Below are positions 57,047 to 64,000 of a stretch of 64,000 nt of DNA, piece after piece; positions within the stretch are counted from its first letter, which is position 1, and each line of letters opens with the position of its first letter. Origin of the DNA: Marinobacter algicola DG893. Lineage in GTDB: Bacteria; Pseudomonadota; Gammaproteobacteria; Pseudomonadales; Oleiphilaceae. The notes beneath the pieces were generated by a model. It was given only the letters and a program-made list of their open reading frames with translations, did not search any database and had not been told where the DNA came from. The DNA is taken from positions 372,001-436,000 of the forward strand of contig NZ_ABCP01000001.1 in NCBI RefSeq assembly GCF_000170835.1, written 5' to 3'. Both the position numbers and the translations under genes were made by a program.

Positions 57047-58110
57047 TACAGGTCACTCGCTTCGATCAGTCGCTGACAGCGTTTTTCCAGGTAGTTGGCG
57101 GCATGGCCAAAGGCGGCAAAGCGTTTGTCCTTGGTCTGTCCATGGTAATAGCGGTAATAAATCTGCTGAACAATGACCGCCAGCCGGAACAGGCCATAGA
57201 TTTCGTAGAAGTCGAAGTTGTCGATCTTGCGGCCGGATTTCTCCGCGTAGTAAGCGACCACTTCCTTGCGGGTCAGCATGCCCGGCTGGTGGGTCGGCTG
57301 ACGCCGCAGCATCTGGAACGGGCCTTCGTCATCGGCCTCGATCCAATAGGCCAGGCTGTTGCCCAGATCCATCAGCGGGTCGCCGATAGTCGCCATTTCC
57401 CAGTCCAGCACGCCAATCACCTCGAACGGGTTGTCCTGGTTGAGCACCACGTTGTCGAAGCGGTAATCATTGTGGATGACTACCTGGGCAACGTCGTCCG
57501 GCATCTTGTCGTTCAGCCAGCCCATCACCATTTCAAAGTCACCCACGTCATCCGTCTTCGCCTTGCGGAAGCGGTCACTCCAGCCACCGATCTGGCGCTG
57601 CACATAACCGGCACCCTTGCCCAGCTTGTCCAGGCCGGTAGCCTTGGCATCGACATTGTGCAGGTCCACCAGCTTGTCGATGACGTTCAGGCACAGCTTG
57701 CGGGTATCCGCCTCGCTGAGTTCAAAGTCTTTGGGGAAATCCTGGCGCAGGATAATGCCTTTCAGGCGCTCCATGACGTAAAAATCGCAGCCCAGAATGT
57801 CGTGGTCGTCGCAGATGGCAACAATGTTCGGAACATACGGGAATTCGGGCTTGAGAGCCCGCATCACCTTGGCTTCCCTCAGCATGTCGTGGGCAGACTT
57901 GGCAATATGGCCAAACGGAGGGCGGCGCAATACGTAGGATCGATCGCCATAGTCCACCTGGTACGTCAGATTGGATGCACCACCGGGATACTGCTTGATC
58001 TGCGGCAGGCCTTCCAGGTCCGGAATGGCCTGCTTCATGAAGCGGTCAACGGCCGCGACATCCAGCTCTTCACCTTCGCGGATATCAACAGCCTGGTCGA
58101 TCTGGGTCAT
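57046..58110 (-). CDS. APH-like phosphotransferase, ACAD10/11-kinase or LvaA-like
   Basis: Soluble kinase-fold protein of 354 aa. The catalytic loop is VIHNDYRFDNVVL and the metal-binding DFG-like segment is VLDWEMATIGDPLMDLG. It belongs to the aminoglycoside-phosphotransferase superfamily in the branch that phosphorylates hydroxyacyl-CoA (LvaA in Pseudomonas, the N-terminal domain of ACAD11). With the acyl-CoA dehydrogenase next door this suggests removal of a hydroxyl as phosphate. No LvaB-like partner is seen. Confidence 0.87.
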   Translation of the reverse strand: MTQIDQAVDIREGEELDVAAVDRFMKQAIPDLEGLPQIKQYPGGASNLTYQVDYGDRSYVLRRPPFGHIAKSAHDMLREAKVMRALKPEFPYVPNIVAICDDHDILGCDFYVMERLKGIILRQDFPKDFELSEADTRKLCLNVIDKLVDLHNVDAKATGLDKLGKGAGYVQRQIGGWSDRFRKAKTDDVGDFEMVMGWLNDKMPDDVAQVVIHNDYRFDNVVLNQDNPFEVIGVLDWEMATIGDPLMDLGNSLAYWIEADDEGPFQMLRRQPTHQPGMLTRKEVVAYYAEKSGRKIDNFDFYEIYGLFRLAVIVQQIYYRYYHGQTKDKRFAAFGHAANYLEKRCQRLIEASDL

Positions 58111-58151
58111 ACGGCTCTCCCTTACTTCCTGATTCTGTGTTAAATGATGAC

Positions 58152-58967
58152 TTAAGCCTTGCCGCCCATTTTCTTCATCCAGCGTTTGCTTTCCTGGTGC
58201 ATCAACCAGTCAAACGCCTTGGGCGCATGACGCTTGAGCACCCACATGCGGCGCTCTTTGGCATGGGGCAGCACCCAGAAATCGCCTTTCTCTACCGAAC
58301 GAACGATGTCATCGGCCACGTTTTCGGCGGTGATGGTGGAGCGCTTCATCAGTTTATTGACGTTCTGCTGAATGCCCGGAATATCAGACCGCATGCTGCT
58401 GGTCAGATTGGTCTGGAAAAACGCCGGGCACACGCAGCTGACATGTATACCGGAGTCTCTCAGCTCCTGGCTCAGGGTTTCCGAGAGCGCAATCACACCG
58501 GCCTTGGAGACATTGTAGCTGTCCATCAACGGCGCAAGCATAAGCCCGGCCATGGAGGCGATGTTCACGAAAGCACCGGAGCCCTGCTTCTTGAACTGCG
58601 GGGTAAAGGCCTTGCAGCCCCGAACGACCCCCAGCACGTTAATGTCCATGATCCATTCCCAGTCGGCCATGGTGGTGTCTTCGATGGAGCCCGCGGAGGC
58701 GACACCAGCGTTATTCACCACAACGTCCACCCCACCCCATTTGCCGGTGAGGTCGTCGCAGATTTTCTCCAGATCGGTCAGCCGGCGCACATCGCACTCA
58801 ACAAAGTAGCCTTCACCACCCGCGTTATTGATCTCCTGCTCTACGGTAATACCCTGCTCAGGATTAATATCACCAATACAGACTTTCGCGCCTTCTTTGG
58901 CATACCGCAATGCAATAGCCCGGCCCAGGCCGCTGGCCCCGCCGGTAATAAATACTCGTTGTGTCAT
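58152..58967 (-). CDS. Short-chain dehydrogenase/reductase (SDR)
   Basis: Soluble oxidoreductase of 271 aa, member of the same cluster. The cofactor loop is GGASGLGRAI and the catalytic Tyr/Lys is in YNVSKAG. Start chosen at the ATG 58967, which is the ATG of MTQRVFITGG with GGAAG upstream; sequence further upstream is not coding. The two SDRs of the cluster are only moderately similar, so they probably act on different steps. It lies 41 bp before the kinase gene on the same strand. Confidence 0.9.
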   Translation of the reverse strand: MTQRVFITGGASGLGRAIALRYAKEGAKVCIGDINPEQGITVEQEINNAGGEGYFVECDVRRLTDLEKICDDLTGKWGGVDVVVNNAGVASAGSIEDTTMADWEWIMDINVLGVVRGCKAFTPQFKKQGSGAFVNIASMAGLMLAPLMDSYNVSKAGVIALSETLSQELRDSGIHVSCVCPAFFQTNLTSSMRSDIPGIQQNVNKLMKRSTITAENVADDIVRSVEKGDFWVLPHAKERRMWVLKRHAPKAFDWLMHQESKRWMKKMGGKA

Positions 58968-59112
58968 CGTTGTCTTCCGCTGTTTTCTATCGTTTTTAGT
59001 TTCGGTGCAAGAGCCCGCGATGGCCCCACATGGCGGAGTCCAAGCGCCACATGGATGTGCCGAAGGAGCGTGTTTCTGAAACAGCCTCCCTCCGTCCCCA
59101 GGCACCCAAGCT

Positions 59113-60330
59113 TCAGTTCCGGTATTTAGCCAACTCCAGCCGGGCAACCATCGCACGGTGAACCTCATCCGGGCCATCAGCCAGGCGCAAAACTCGAGCA
59201 TAGGCGAACAGCTGAGTCAGCGGGAAATCATCGTCGCTGACACCCGCACCACCGTGAATCTGAATCGTATCGTCCACAATCTGCTGAAGCATCTTCGGAA
59301 TCACCGCCTTAATCATCGAGACTTCCTGCAAGGCTCCAGAGATGCCCTTAGTATCCAGTGCCCAGGCGCATTTCAGAGTCAACAGTCGCGCCTGTTCAAT
59401 CGCCATACGGGCATTGGCAATGACATCCTGATTACCGCCCAGTTTAGCGATCGGTCGACCAAACGCCTCACGACTGGTCGCTCTTTTGATCATCAGTTCC
59501 AGAGTACGCTCCGCCGCACCGATGGCACGCATACAGTGGTGAACGCGCCCAGGCCCAAGACGGCCCTGGGCAATCTCGAAGCCACGACCGGGGCCCGCAA
59601 TAAATGCAGTCTTGGGCAGGCGCACGTTGTCAAAAGACACCACACCGTGACCGTAGGGCTCATCATAGGCGCCAAACACCGGCAGCATTCGCTCAACTTT
59701 GACCCCAGGGGTATCCAGCGGCACCAACACCATGGAATGACGGCGGTGCTTGTGGGCGTCCGGGTCGGTCAGGCCCATGAAGATGGCAACCTTGCAATCC
59801 GGGTGGCCAACGCCAGTGCTCCACCATTTGCGACCGTTGAGAACAACCTCGTCGCCATCCACGGTGGCCGTGGCTTCCATGTTGGTGGCGTCTGAAGAAG
59901 CCACTGCCGGCTCTGTCATGCAGAAGGCGGAGCGCACTTCACCGCTTTGCAGACGGGGCAGCCACTCGGCTTTCTGTTCTTCGGAGCCATAATGGATCAG
60001 CACTTCCATATTGCCAGTGTCCGGCGCATTGCAATTGAAGATTTCCGGGGCGATAAAGCTACGGCCGGTTTCTTCAGCAATCAAGGCATAGTCGGAGTTG
60101 AGCAGGCCACACCCGTATCTCTCATCCGGAAAGAACATGTTCCACAGGCCCTGGGCTTTGGCCTTTGCTTTCAGCTCCTTGATGATGGGCAACACCACCC
60201 AGCGGTTTTCCTGCGCCATCAGTTCCTTGTGGTACTGCTCTTCAATGGGAAAAATCTCTTCCTGCATGAAGGTTTTGACGCGCTTGAGATAGTCCTGGCC
60301 CTTCTCGGAAATACTGAAATCCATTGCCAT
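59113..60330 (-). CDS. Acyl-CoA dehydrogenase, ACAD10/11-type
   Basis: FAD-dependent enzyme of 405 aa and first gene of the cluster. It carries CMTEPAVASSDATNM and WWSTGVGHPDCKVAIF. The C-terminal stretch LRLADGPDEVHR replaces the usual YEGTxxIxR and is seen in ACAD10/ACAD11-type enzymes, which eliminate phosphate from 4-phosphoacyl-CoA. The start may be the second ATG at 60324. It diverges from a LysR gene across about 110 bp. Confidence 0.9.
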   Translation of the reverse strand: MAMDFSISEKGQDYLKRVKTFMQEEIFPIEEQYHKELMAQENRWVVLPIIKELKAKAKAQGLWNMFFPDERYGCGLLNSDYALIAEETGRSFIAPEIFNCNAPDTGNMEVLIHYGSEEQKAEWLPRLQSGEVRSAFCMTEPAVASSDATNMEATATVDGDEVVLNGRKWWSTGVGHPDCKVAIFMGLTDPDAHKHRRHSMVLVPLDTPGVKVERMLPVFGAYDEPYGHGVVSFDNVRLPKTAFIAGPGRGFEIAQGRLGPGRVHHCMRAIGAAERTLELMIKRATSREAFGRPIAKLGGNQDVIANARMAIEQARLLTLKCAWALDTKGISGALQEVSMIKAVIPKMLQQIVDDTIQIHGGAGVSDDDFPLTQLFAYARVLRLADGPDEVHRAMVARLELAKYRN

Positions 60331-60397
60331 GTCCTCTTGGTTTGACCGATATGGAGCCAGTCTAATTTTCTATTCACTATTACACGACTGAATAATT

Positions 60398-60415
60398 CTT
60401 ATCATTTATCATAAG
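60398..60415. promoter_or_regulatory. LysR-type operator candidate
   Basis: CTTAT-CATTTATC-ATAAG: a 5-bp inverted repeat with a T-N11-A arrangement, 30 bp before the LysR start and in the shared divergent region with the acyl-CoA dehydrogenase. The site has the right shape for LysR binding. Not tested. Confidence 0.45.
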
Positions 60416-60444
60416 ACTGACTTATTCGCGAAGTGGAGATGCTC

Positions 60445-61338
60445 ATGGCACTGAATCGACTGGACCTGAACCTGCTGCATGTATTCGACACCATCTACCG
60501 GGAGGGCAGTCTGACCCGTGCCGCCCGGGCCCTCCATCTCACCCAGCCGGCGGTCAGCCATTCCCTGTCACGCCTGCGGGAGCATTTTGACGACCCGTTG
60601 TTCAGCCGTCAGGGCAACCAGATGGTGCCTACCCCCCTGGCCCGCCGCTTTCTGGAGTCCATGCGCCCGGGGCTGACCCAGATTCAAAGTGCGGTGAACC
60701 AGTTCCACGCCTTCGATCCGGCCAACCAGCGCAAAACCTACTCGCTGGCCTTGCGGGATATCCTCGAGTCGACGTTCCTGCCCAAACTCATGGGCCGGCT
60801 GGAAAGCTACCCCGAGCTGGAGATCATCAGCCAGCGGGTGCCCCGGCGGGATATGGAAACCCAACTGGCAGCGGGCAAACTGGATTTTGCAGTGGATGTG
60901 CTGTTGCCGGTCAGCAATCAGACGGGCCATGAACTATTGCGACACGACAGGCTGGTGGTGCTGGCGAGAAAGGGCCACCCGCTCACCAGCGGCGGCCTGA
61001 CCTTGGACAAGTATCTCGAAGCAAAGCATGTACTGGTTTCGTCCCGCTCGGAAGGCCCCGGCATTGAGGACTTTGAGCTGTCGCGGTTCGGAGTGCAGCG
61101 AAACATACGCCTGCGATGCCAGCATTACTACGCCGCCTGCAGGGTGGTTGAGGGAACCGACCTGTTGCTGACTATGCCGGAAAACTACGCGCAGATCATC
61201 GCGGAACGGGCTGACATCGATATTCTGACCACTCCGGTAGACCTGCCAGGTATCGATGTGCATTTATACTGGCATAAGGCCTATGAACGGGAGCCGGCAC
61301 TTATCTGGTTTCGGGAGCAGTTGGCCAGCATTGTATGA
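60445..61338 (+). CDS. LysR-family transcriptional regulator
   Basis: Regulator of 297 aa. The N-terminal helix-turn-helix is SLTRAARALHLTQPAVSHSLSRLREHFDDPLF. The rest is a periplasmic-binding-protein-like effector domain. Start chosen at the ATG 60445 with GGAG 6 nt upstream, not at the GTG 60433. It is divergent from the acyl-CoA dehydrogenase cluster, which it probably controls together with the operator at 60398. Confidence 0.92.
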   Translation: MALNRLDLNLLHVFDTIYREGSLTRAARALHLTQPAVSHSLSRLREHFDDPLFSRQGNQMVPTPLARRFLESMRPGLTQIQSAVNQFHAFDPANQRKTYSLALRDILESTFLPKLMGRLESYPELEIISQRVPRRDMETQLAAGKLDFAVDVLLPVSNQTGHELLRHDRLVVLARKGHPLTSGGLTLDKYLEAKHVLVSSRSEGPGIEDFELSRFGVQRNIRLRCQHYYAACRVVEGTDLLLTMPENYAQIIAERADIDILTTPVDLPGIDVHLYWHKAYEREPALIWFREQLASIV

Positions 61339-61347
61339 AGGGCGCTG

Positions 61348-61704
61348 TCAGTACGCACCCACCAGCTTCAGGAAACCCAGAAATCCGGCGGCGGTAATGC
61401 CCAGTGACGCGACAACAATCCCGAATCCCCACCAGATCGCGGCCCCATCCGACACCTCAGTGTCGTGCCCTCGCAACGTGCGATAGAACGCCCAGGGGCC
61501 GAGAACAAAGGCCCCCAACACTGCAAAAACCAGACCCAGACTGACGCCGGCAAATGTCCAGGTCGCCAGAACGGTGGCGCGATCAGACACCTGCTCCTTG
61601 ACGCCATGGCGAAGCAGGAACTGTTTGCAGAAGAACCAGATCAGGGCGAACAGGATGATGACAAACAACAGTCCGCCAACGACGGTAATCAGGCGATAGA
61701 ACAA
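61348..61704 (-). CDS. Small inner-membrane protein of unknown function
   Basis: A 118-aa protein with three hydrophobic helices at about 5-25, 50-72 and 90-115. A polar loop (RHGVKEQVSDRATVLATWTF) sits between the first two. No recognised family. It is convergent with the LysR gene over a 9-bp gap. Coding status rests on length and clean membrane layout. Confidence 0.6.
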   Translation of the reverse strand: MFYRLITVVGGLLFVIILFALIWFFCKQFLLRHGVKEQVSDRATVLATWTFAGVSLGLVFAVLGAFVLGPWAFYRTLRGHDTEVSDGAAIWWGFGIVVASLGITAAGFLGFLKLVGAY

Positions 61705-61866
61705 GGCAAATCCTCAGTAAAATTAGTCAACCACAGCACTATAACCACCAATCCTTAACTGGTAAAACTGCAGAGGTGTTAAATCGTGTGGAATCCCCAT
61801 GGCACATGACTACACTGAATCACACAACTGACGCTACGATCACAGCAACAGGAAGGAGTATCCGGA

Positions 61867-63033
61867 ATGGCCCAGAAAACCCGAATTGCCGTGACGCCCG
61901 GTGATGGCATCGGTCCCGAAGTGGTTGCCGAGGCGGTACACTGCCTGGAGACCCTGCGCAAACGACACGATTTGCCGATGGAGTGGACACGCTTTCCCTG
62001 GCCGTCCCATGCCTGGCACGAAGAAAACGGCGAATCCATGCCGGCTGATGCTCTGGACCAATTGAAATCCTATGACGCCATTCTCCTCGGCGCTCTGGGC
62101 GACCCCGGACCGGTCGACGACCCCGACCGTTACCTGCTGCCAGACAGTATCTCCCTGGCACCCCTGCTGGACATGCGCAAGGGATTTGATCAGTGGGTCT
62201 GCGAACGGCCCGCCAGGCTGCTTCCCGGTGCCCGTCAATATCTGGCGGATGAGCGCGCCAAGGACATCGACATGCTGGTGATTCGCGAAAACAGCGAAGG
62301 CGAGTACGTTAGCCAGGGCGGGCGACTCCGCAAGGGTGCGCCGGACGAGGTGGCCACCCAGATGGAAGTATTCACCCGCCGGGCAACCGATCGGATTATC
62401 CGCTACGGCTTCGAGCAGGCCCGCCTGCGGGCCGCCGCTCGTGCCGAGGAAGGCCGTACCCGACAGTTCCGCACTCTGGACGGTAAAACCTGCGAAAGCC
62501 AGGTGTGCATCGTGACCAAACGCAACGCCCTTCGCTATTGGGGCGATATGTACACCGAAGCCTTCGAGGAAATGGCAAAACAGTATCCGGATGTGGCTAC
62601 CCACCATGAATTGGTAGACGCCGCTTGCATGAAGTTCGTGCAGGCGCCCTGGGCGTTCGATGTGGTGGTGGCCAGTAACCTGCAGGGCGACATCCTGACC
62701 GACCTGGCTGCGGTGCTGTCCGGCGGTATGGGCGTGGCGCCCTCCTGCAACCTGAACCCGGACGAAAACGGCATGCCTTCGATGTTCGAGCCAACCCACG
62801 GCAGCGCGCCGGATATTGCCGGCCAGGGCCTGGCCGACCCCACAGCCATGCTGTTTACCACGGCACGCATGCTGGAATGGCTGGGGCGGAAAGACCCGGC
62901 GGTGGCGACTGCCGGGCGGGAATTGTTTGATGCGGTAGCCGCTGATCTGGCGGAAAACGCCGGCAAATCCAGGGGGACACAGGAAATCGGCGCCGCCGTG
63001 CGCGAACGTCTGGAATCGCTTACTCGGCCATAA
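61867..63033 (+). CDS. Tartrate dehydrogenase-like protein (isocitrate/isopropylmalate dehydrogenase family)
   Basis: NAD-dependent beta-decarboxylating-type dehydrogenase of 388 aa. Landmarks are VTPGDGIGPEVVAEAV, ENSEGEYVSQGG, the catalytic/metal-binding region ACMKFVQAPWAFDVVVASNLQGDILTDL and FEPTHGSAPDIAGQG. The tartrate-dehydrogenase branch fits the ENSEGEYVSQGG loop. A stretch of about 24 extra residues (roughly 190-215, including AEEGRTRQFRTLDGKTCE) lies before the IVTKRNAL segment. That makes it longer than the usual 350-360. Substrate not certain. Confidence 0.85.
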   Translation: MAQKTRIAVTPGDGIGPEVVAEAVHCLETLRKRHDLPMEWTRFPWPSHAWHEENGESMPADALDQLKSYDAILLGALGDPGPVDDPDRYLLPDSISLAPLLDMRKGFDQWVCERPARLLPGARQYLADERAKDIDMLVIRENSEGEYVSQGGRLRKGAPDEVATQMEVFTRRATDRIIRYGFEQARLRAAARAEEGRTRQFRTLDGKTCESQVCIVTKRNALRYWGDMYTEAFEEMAKQYPDVATHHELVDAACMKFVQAPWAFDVVVASNLQGDILTDLAAVLSGGMGVAPSCNLNPDENGMPSMFEPTHGSAPDIAGQGLADPTAMLFTTARMLEWLGRKDPAVATAGRELFDAVAADLAENAGKSRGTQEIGAAVRERLESLTRP

Positions 63034-63589
63034 CGAATTCAAGCCGTCCGGGCGCTACCCTTACGTCCATGGGCACCATGCCGAACATGCGCTGGGTGAG
63101 GTCCGCTTCATCCAGCCGGTACACAGGCATGGTTTCCAGCATCTGTGCAACCACCCGCATGACGTTATCCGTGACCGGTTTGAGGTCCCCTTTGAAAAAC
63201 GACGAATCGATGCTGCTTTCCAGCAGTTGCAGCCGCCGAATGTAGATCGCTTTCTCCTCGCTGTCGTAGACAGGCGCTCCTTCCACTTTCAGAGCAATAT
63301 CGACTGGCAGCTTTGCCATCAGCGCATTCAGGGCCACCTGCCCTCTCAGGTCAATGACCGCCACGTCACGGCCATCAGGGCCAAGGGTAATATCCGCATT
63401 GCTCAGGCTCAGGCTAAGTGGCGAACCGCTTTGCAGCTGTCGGCGATCAAAGTCACTGACGGTATCCTGAAAGTGGCGCTCCAACGTCGCTTCGGAAATG
63501 GAATAGGGTGACAGGCTGGCACAGCCGCCTAGCACGAACATGGATAACAGAATAACGGCCGAAAACAGGCGGATTGATGCGTTGACCAT
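63020..63589 (-). CDS. DUF1439-type lipoprotein
   Basis: Lipoprotein of 189 aa with signal peptide and lipobox (LLSMFVLGGCASLS). The mature part has the YSISEATLERHFQ opening and a long two-layer beta region typical of DUF1439 (YceB-like). Start at the ATG 63589 with an AAGGAGAG site. It overlaps the end of the dehydrogenase gene by 14 bp, convergently. Function unknown. Confidence 0.88.
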   Translation of the reverse strand: MVNASIRLFSAVILLSMFVLGGCASLSPYSISEATLERHFQDTVSDFDRRQLQSGSPLSLSLSNADITLGPDGRDVAVIDLRGQVALNALMAKLPVDIALKVEGAPVYDSEEKAIYIRRLQLLESSIDSSFFKGDLKPVTDNVMRVVAQMLETMPVYRLDEADLTQRMFGMVPMDVRVAPGRLEFVMAE

Positions 63590-63705
63590 CGAAAGACTCT
63601 CCTTTGCTGTTCCTCCTATCCTGAGCCAAGGTGGCTGCCCGGGCAAGCCGGGCGGGTTAATGATCGTTCAGGAAGGGTATTGACGCCGCCGAGGTTGGCG
63701 GGCGG

Positions 63706-63897
63706 TTATTCGTTCTCGGCCCGGACAGTCACGGAGGGGGTCAGGTTCTCGTCGAGGACCACATGGACCAGAATGGGCTGACAGCACACCTGGCAATCCT
63801 CCACGTACTCCTGATCTTCCACCGAAGGGTCGACGCTGAGATCCAGCGTCTCCCAACAGTAGGGGCATTGCACAAGCACCGAGTCCAGGGCTGACAT
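63706..63897 (-). CDS. CPXCG-motif cysteine-rich protein
   Basis: A 63-aa protein with two Cys pairs: VQCPYCWETL and EDCQVCCQPILV. This is the layout of the CPXCG family of small zinc-ribbon proteins, which are widespread in gammaproteobacteria with no known function. It lies just upstream of the 3' end of the aminotransferase gene on the same strand. Confidence 0.9.
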   Translation of the reverse strand: MSALDSVLVQCPYCWETLDLSVDPSVEDQEYVEDCQVCCQPILVHVVLDENLTPSVTVRAENE

Positions 63898-63902
63898 GAC
63901 GG

Positions 63903-64000
63903 TCAGAACTGCTGCTTGGCCATCCAGGGGATGATCCGGTCGAAGGCCTCATCCAGTTTCTCGCACGTGGTCGAGAAACTGATCCGAACGGCGTTCGTGC
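63903..64000 (-). CDS. 3' end of a PLP-dependent aminotransferase (partial)
   Basis: The last 32 codons of a gene whose start lies beyond the window edge. The peptide RISFSTTCEKLDEAFDRI followed by IPWMAKQQF matches the C terminus of class I/II aminotransferases, including the Arg of R-I/L-S-F that binds the substrate carboxylate. It is partial, so the substrate cannot be inferred. Confidence 0.7.
   Translation of the reverse strand, partial: TNAVRISFSTTCEKLDEAFDRIIPWMAKQQF

Noticed and set aside
56842..58143. Long plus-strand frame opposite the kinase and phosphatase genes
   Set aside because: Shadow frame; peptide is His/Gly/Val-rich with no family features.
61840..63042. Long minus-strand frame opposite the tartrate dehydrogenase-like gene
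   Set aside because: Shadow of a clearly conserved enzyme; no family features.

Overview
The window is a 64 kb piece of a gammaproteobacterial chromosome of moderately high GC, free-living and probably marine. My best guess is a Marinobacter-like organism. The basis is the fused nuoCD gene, the yehZYXW-type osmoprotectant importer, the TRAP and short-chain fatty-acid transporters, and the general look of the small lipoproteins. This is inference; the window holds no rRNA or tRNA to confirm it.

Layout: (1) 0.1-2.2 kb: a histidine kinase and response regulator pair. (2) 2.2-17.1 kb: a complete 13-gene complex I operon on the minus strand (nuoA-B-CD-E-F-G-H-I-J-K-L-M-N), tightly packed with many 1-4 nt start/stop overlaps. 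(3) 17.2-21.3 kb: a small unknown ORF, a beta-propeller protein next to a regulator with two winged-helix domains, and a MORN-repeat/caspase-fold (C13) lipoprotein coupled to a YdeI-like protein. (4) 21.3-25.8 kb: an osmoprotectant ABC importer (yehZYXW order) ending in a LysE/RhtB exporter. (5) 25.9-34.9 kb: accessory metabolism and transport (RDD protein, nitronate monooxygenase, LysE exporter, TRAP C4-dicarboxylate-type transporter, AtoE-like permease, M14 peptidase, DUF899, VOC protein).

(6) 35-38.2 kb: an AT-richer accessory stretch with a group II branched-chain aminotransferase, a VOC protein, a BRCT-domain protein and a UspB-like membrane protein. Two of these genes are followed by sites that look like integron attC sites, and no integrase is visible, so this resembles a cluster of attC sites lacking an integrase. 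(7) 38.2-43 kb: a copper chaperone, a GT90 glycosyltransferase, a histidine phosphatase, YaiI and an ABC exporter. (8) 43-48.3 kb: a FhuCDB-like iron import operon behind a Fur-box-like site. A second, better Fur-box-like site lies between a 31-codon membrane micropeptide and a PQQ-type sugar dehydrogenase. (9) 48.3-55.6 kb: two aldo/keto reductases, a membrane protein, PBP4, and three envelope lipoproteins.

(10) 55.6-60.3 kb: a five-gene cluster (two SDRs, a histidine phosphatase, an APH-like kinase and an ACAD10/11-type acyl-CoA dehydrogenase) divergent from a LysR regulator. It resembles pathways that phosphorylate and dehydrate hydroxyacyl-CoAs. (11) 61.3-64 kb: a small membrane protein, a tartrate dehydrogenase-like enzyme, a DUF1439 lipoprotein, a CPXCG protein and the 3' end of an aminotransferase.

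Most of the window is ordinary core and accessory metabolism. The parts most worth a second look are the attC-like cassette stretch, the MORN/C13 lipoprotein, the propeller/dual-winged-helix pair, the Fur-associated micropeptide and the kinase/ACAD cluster.
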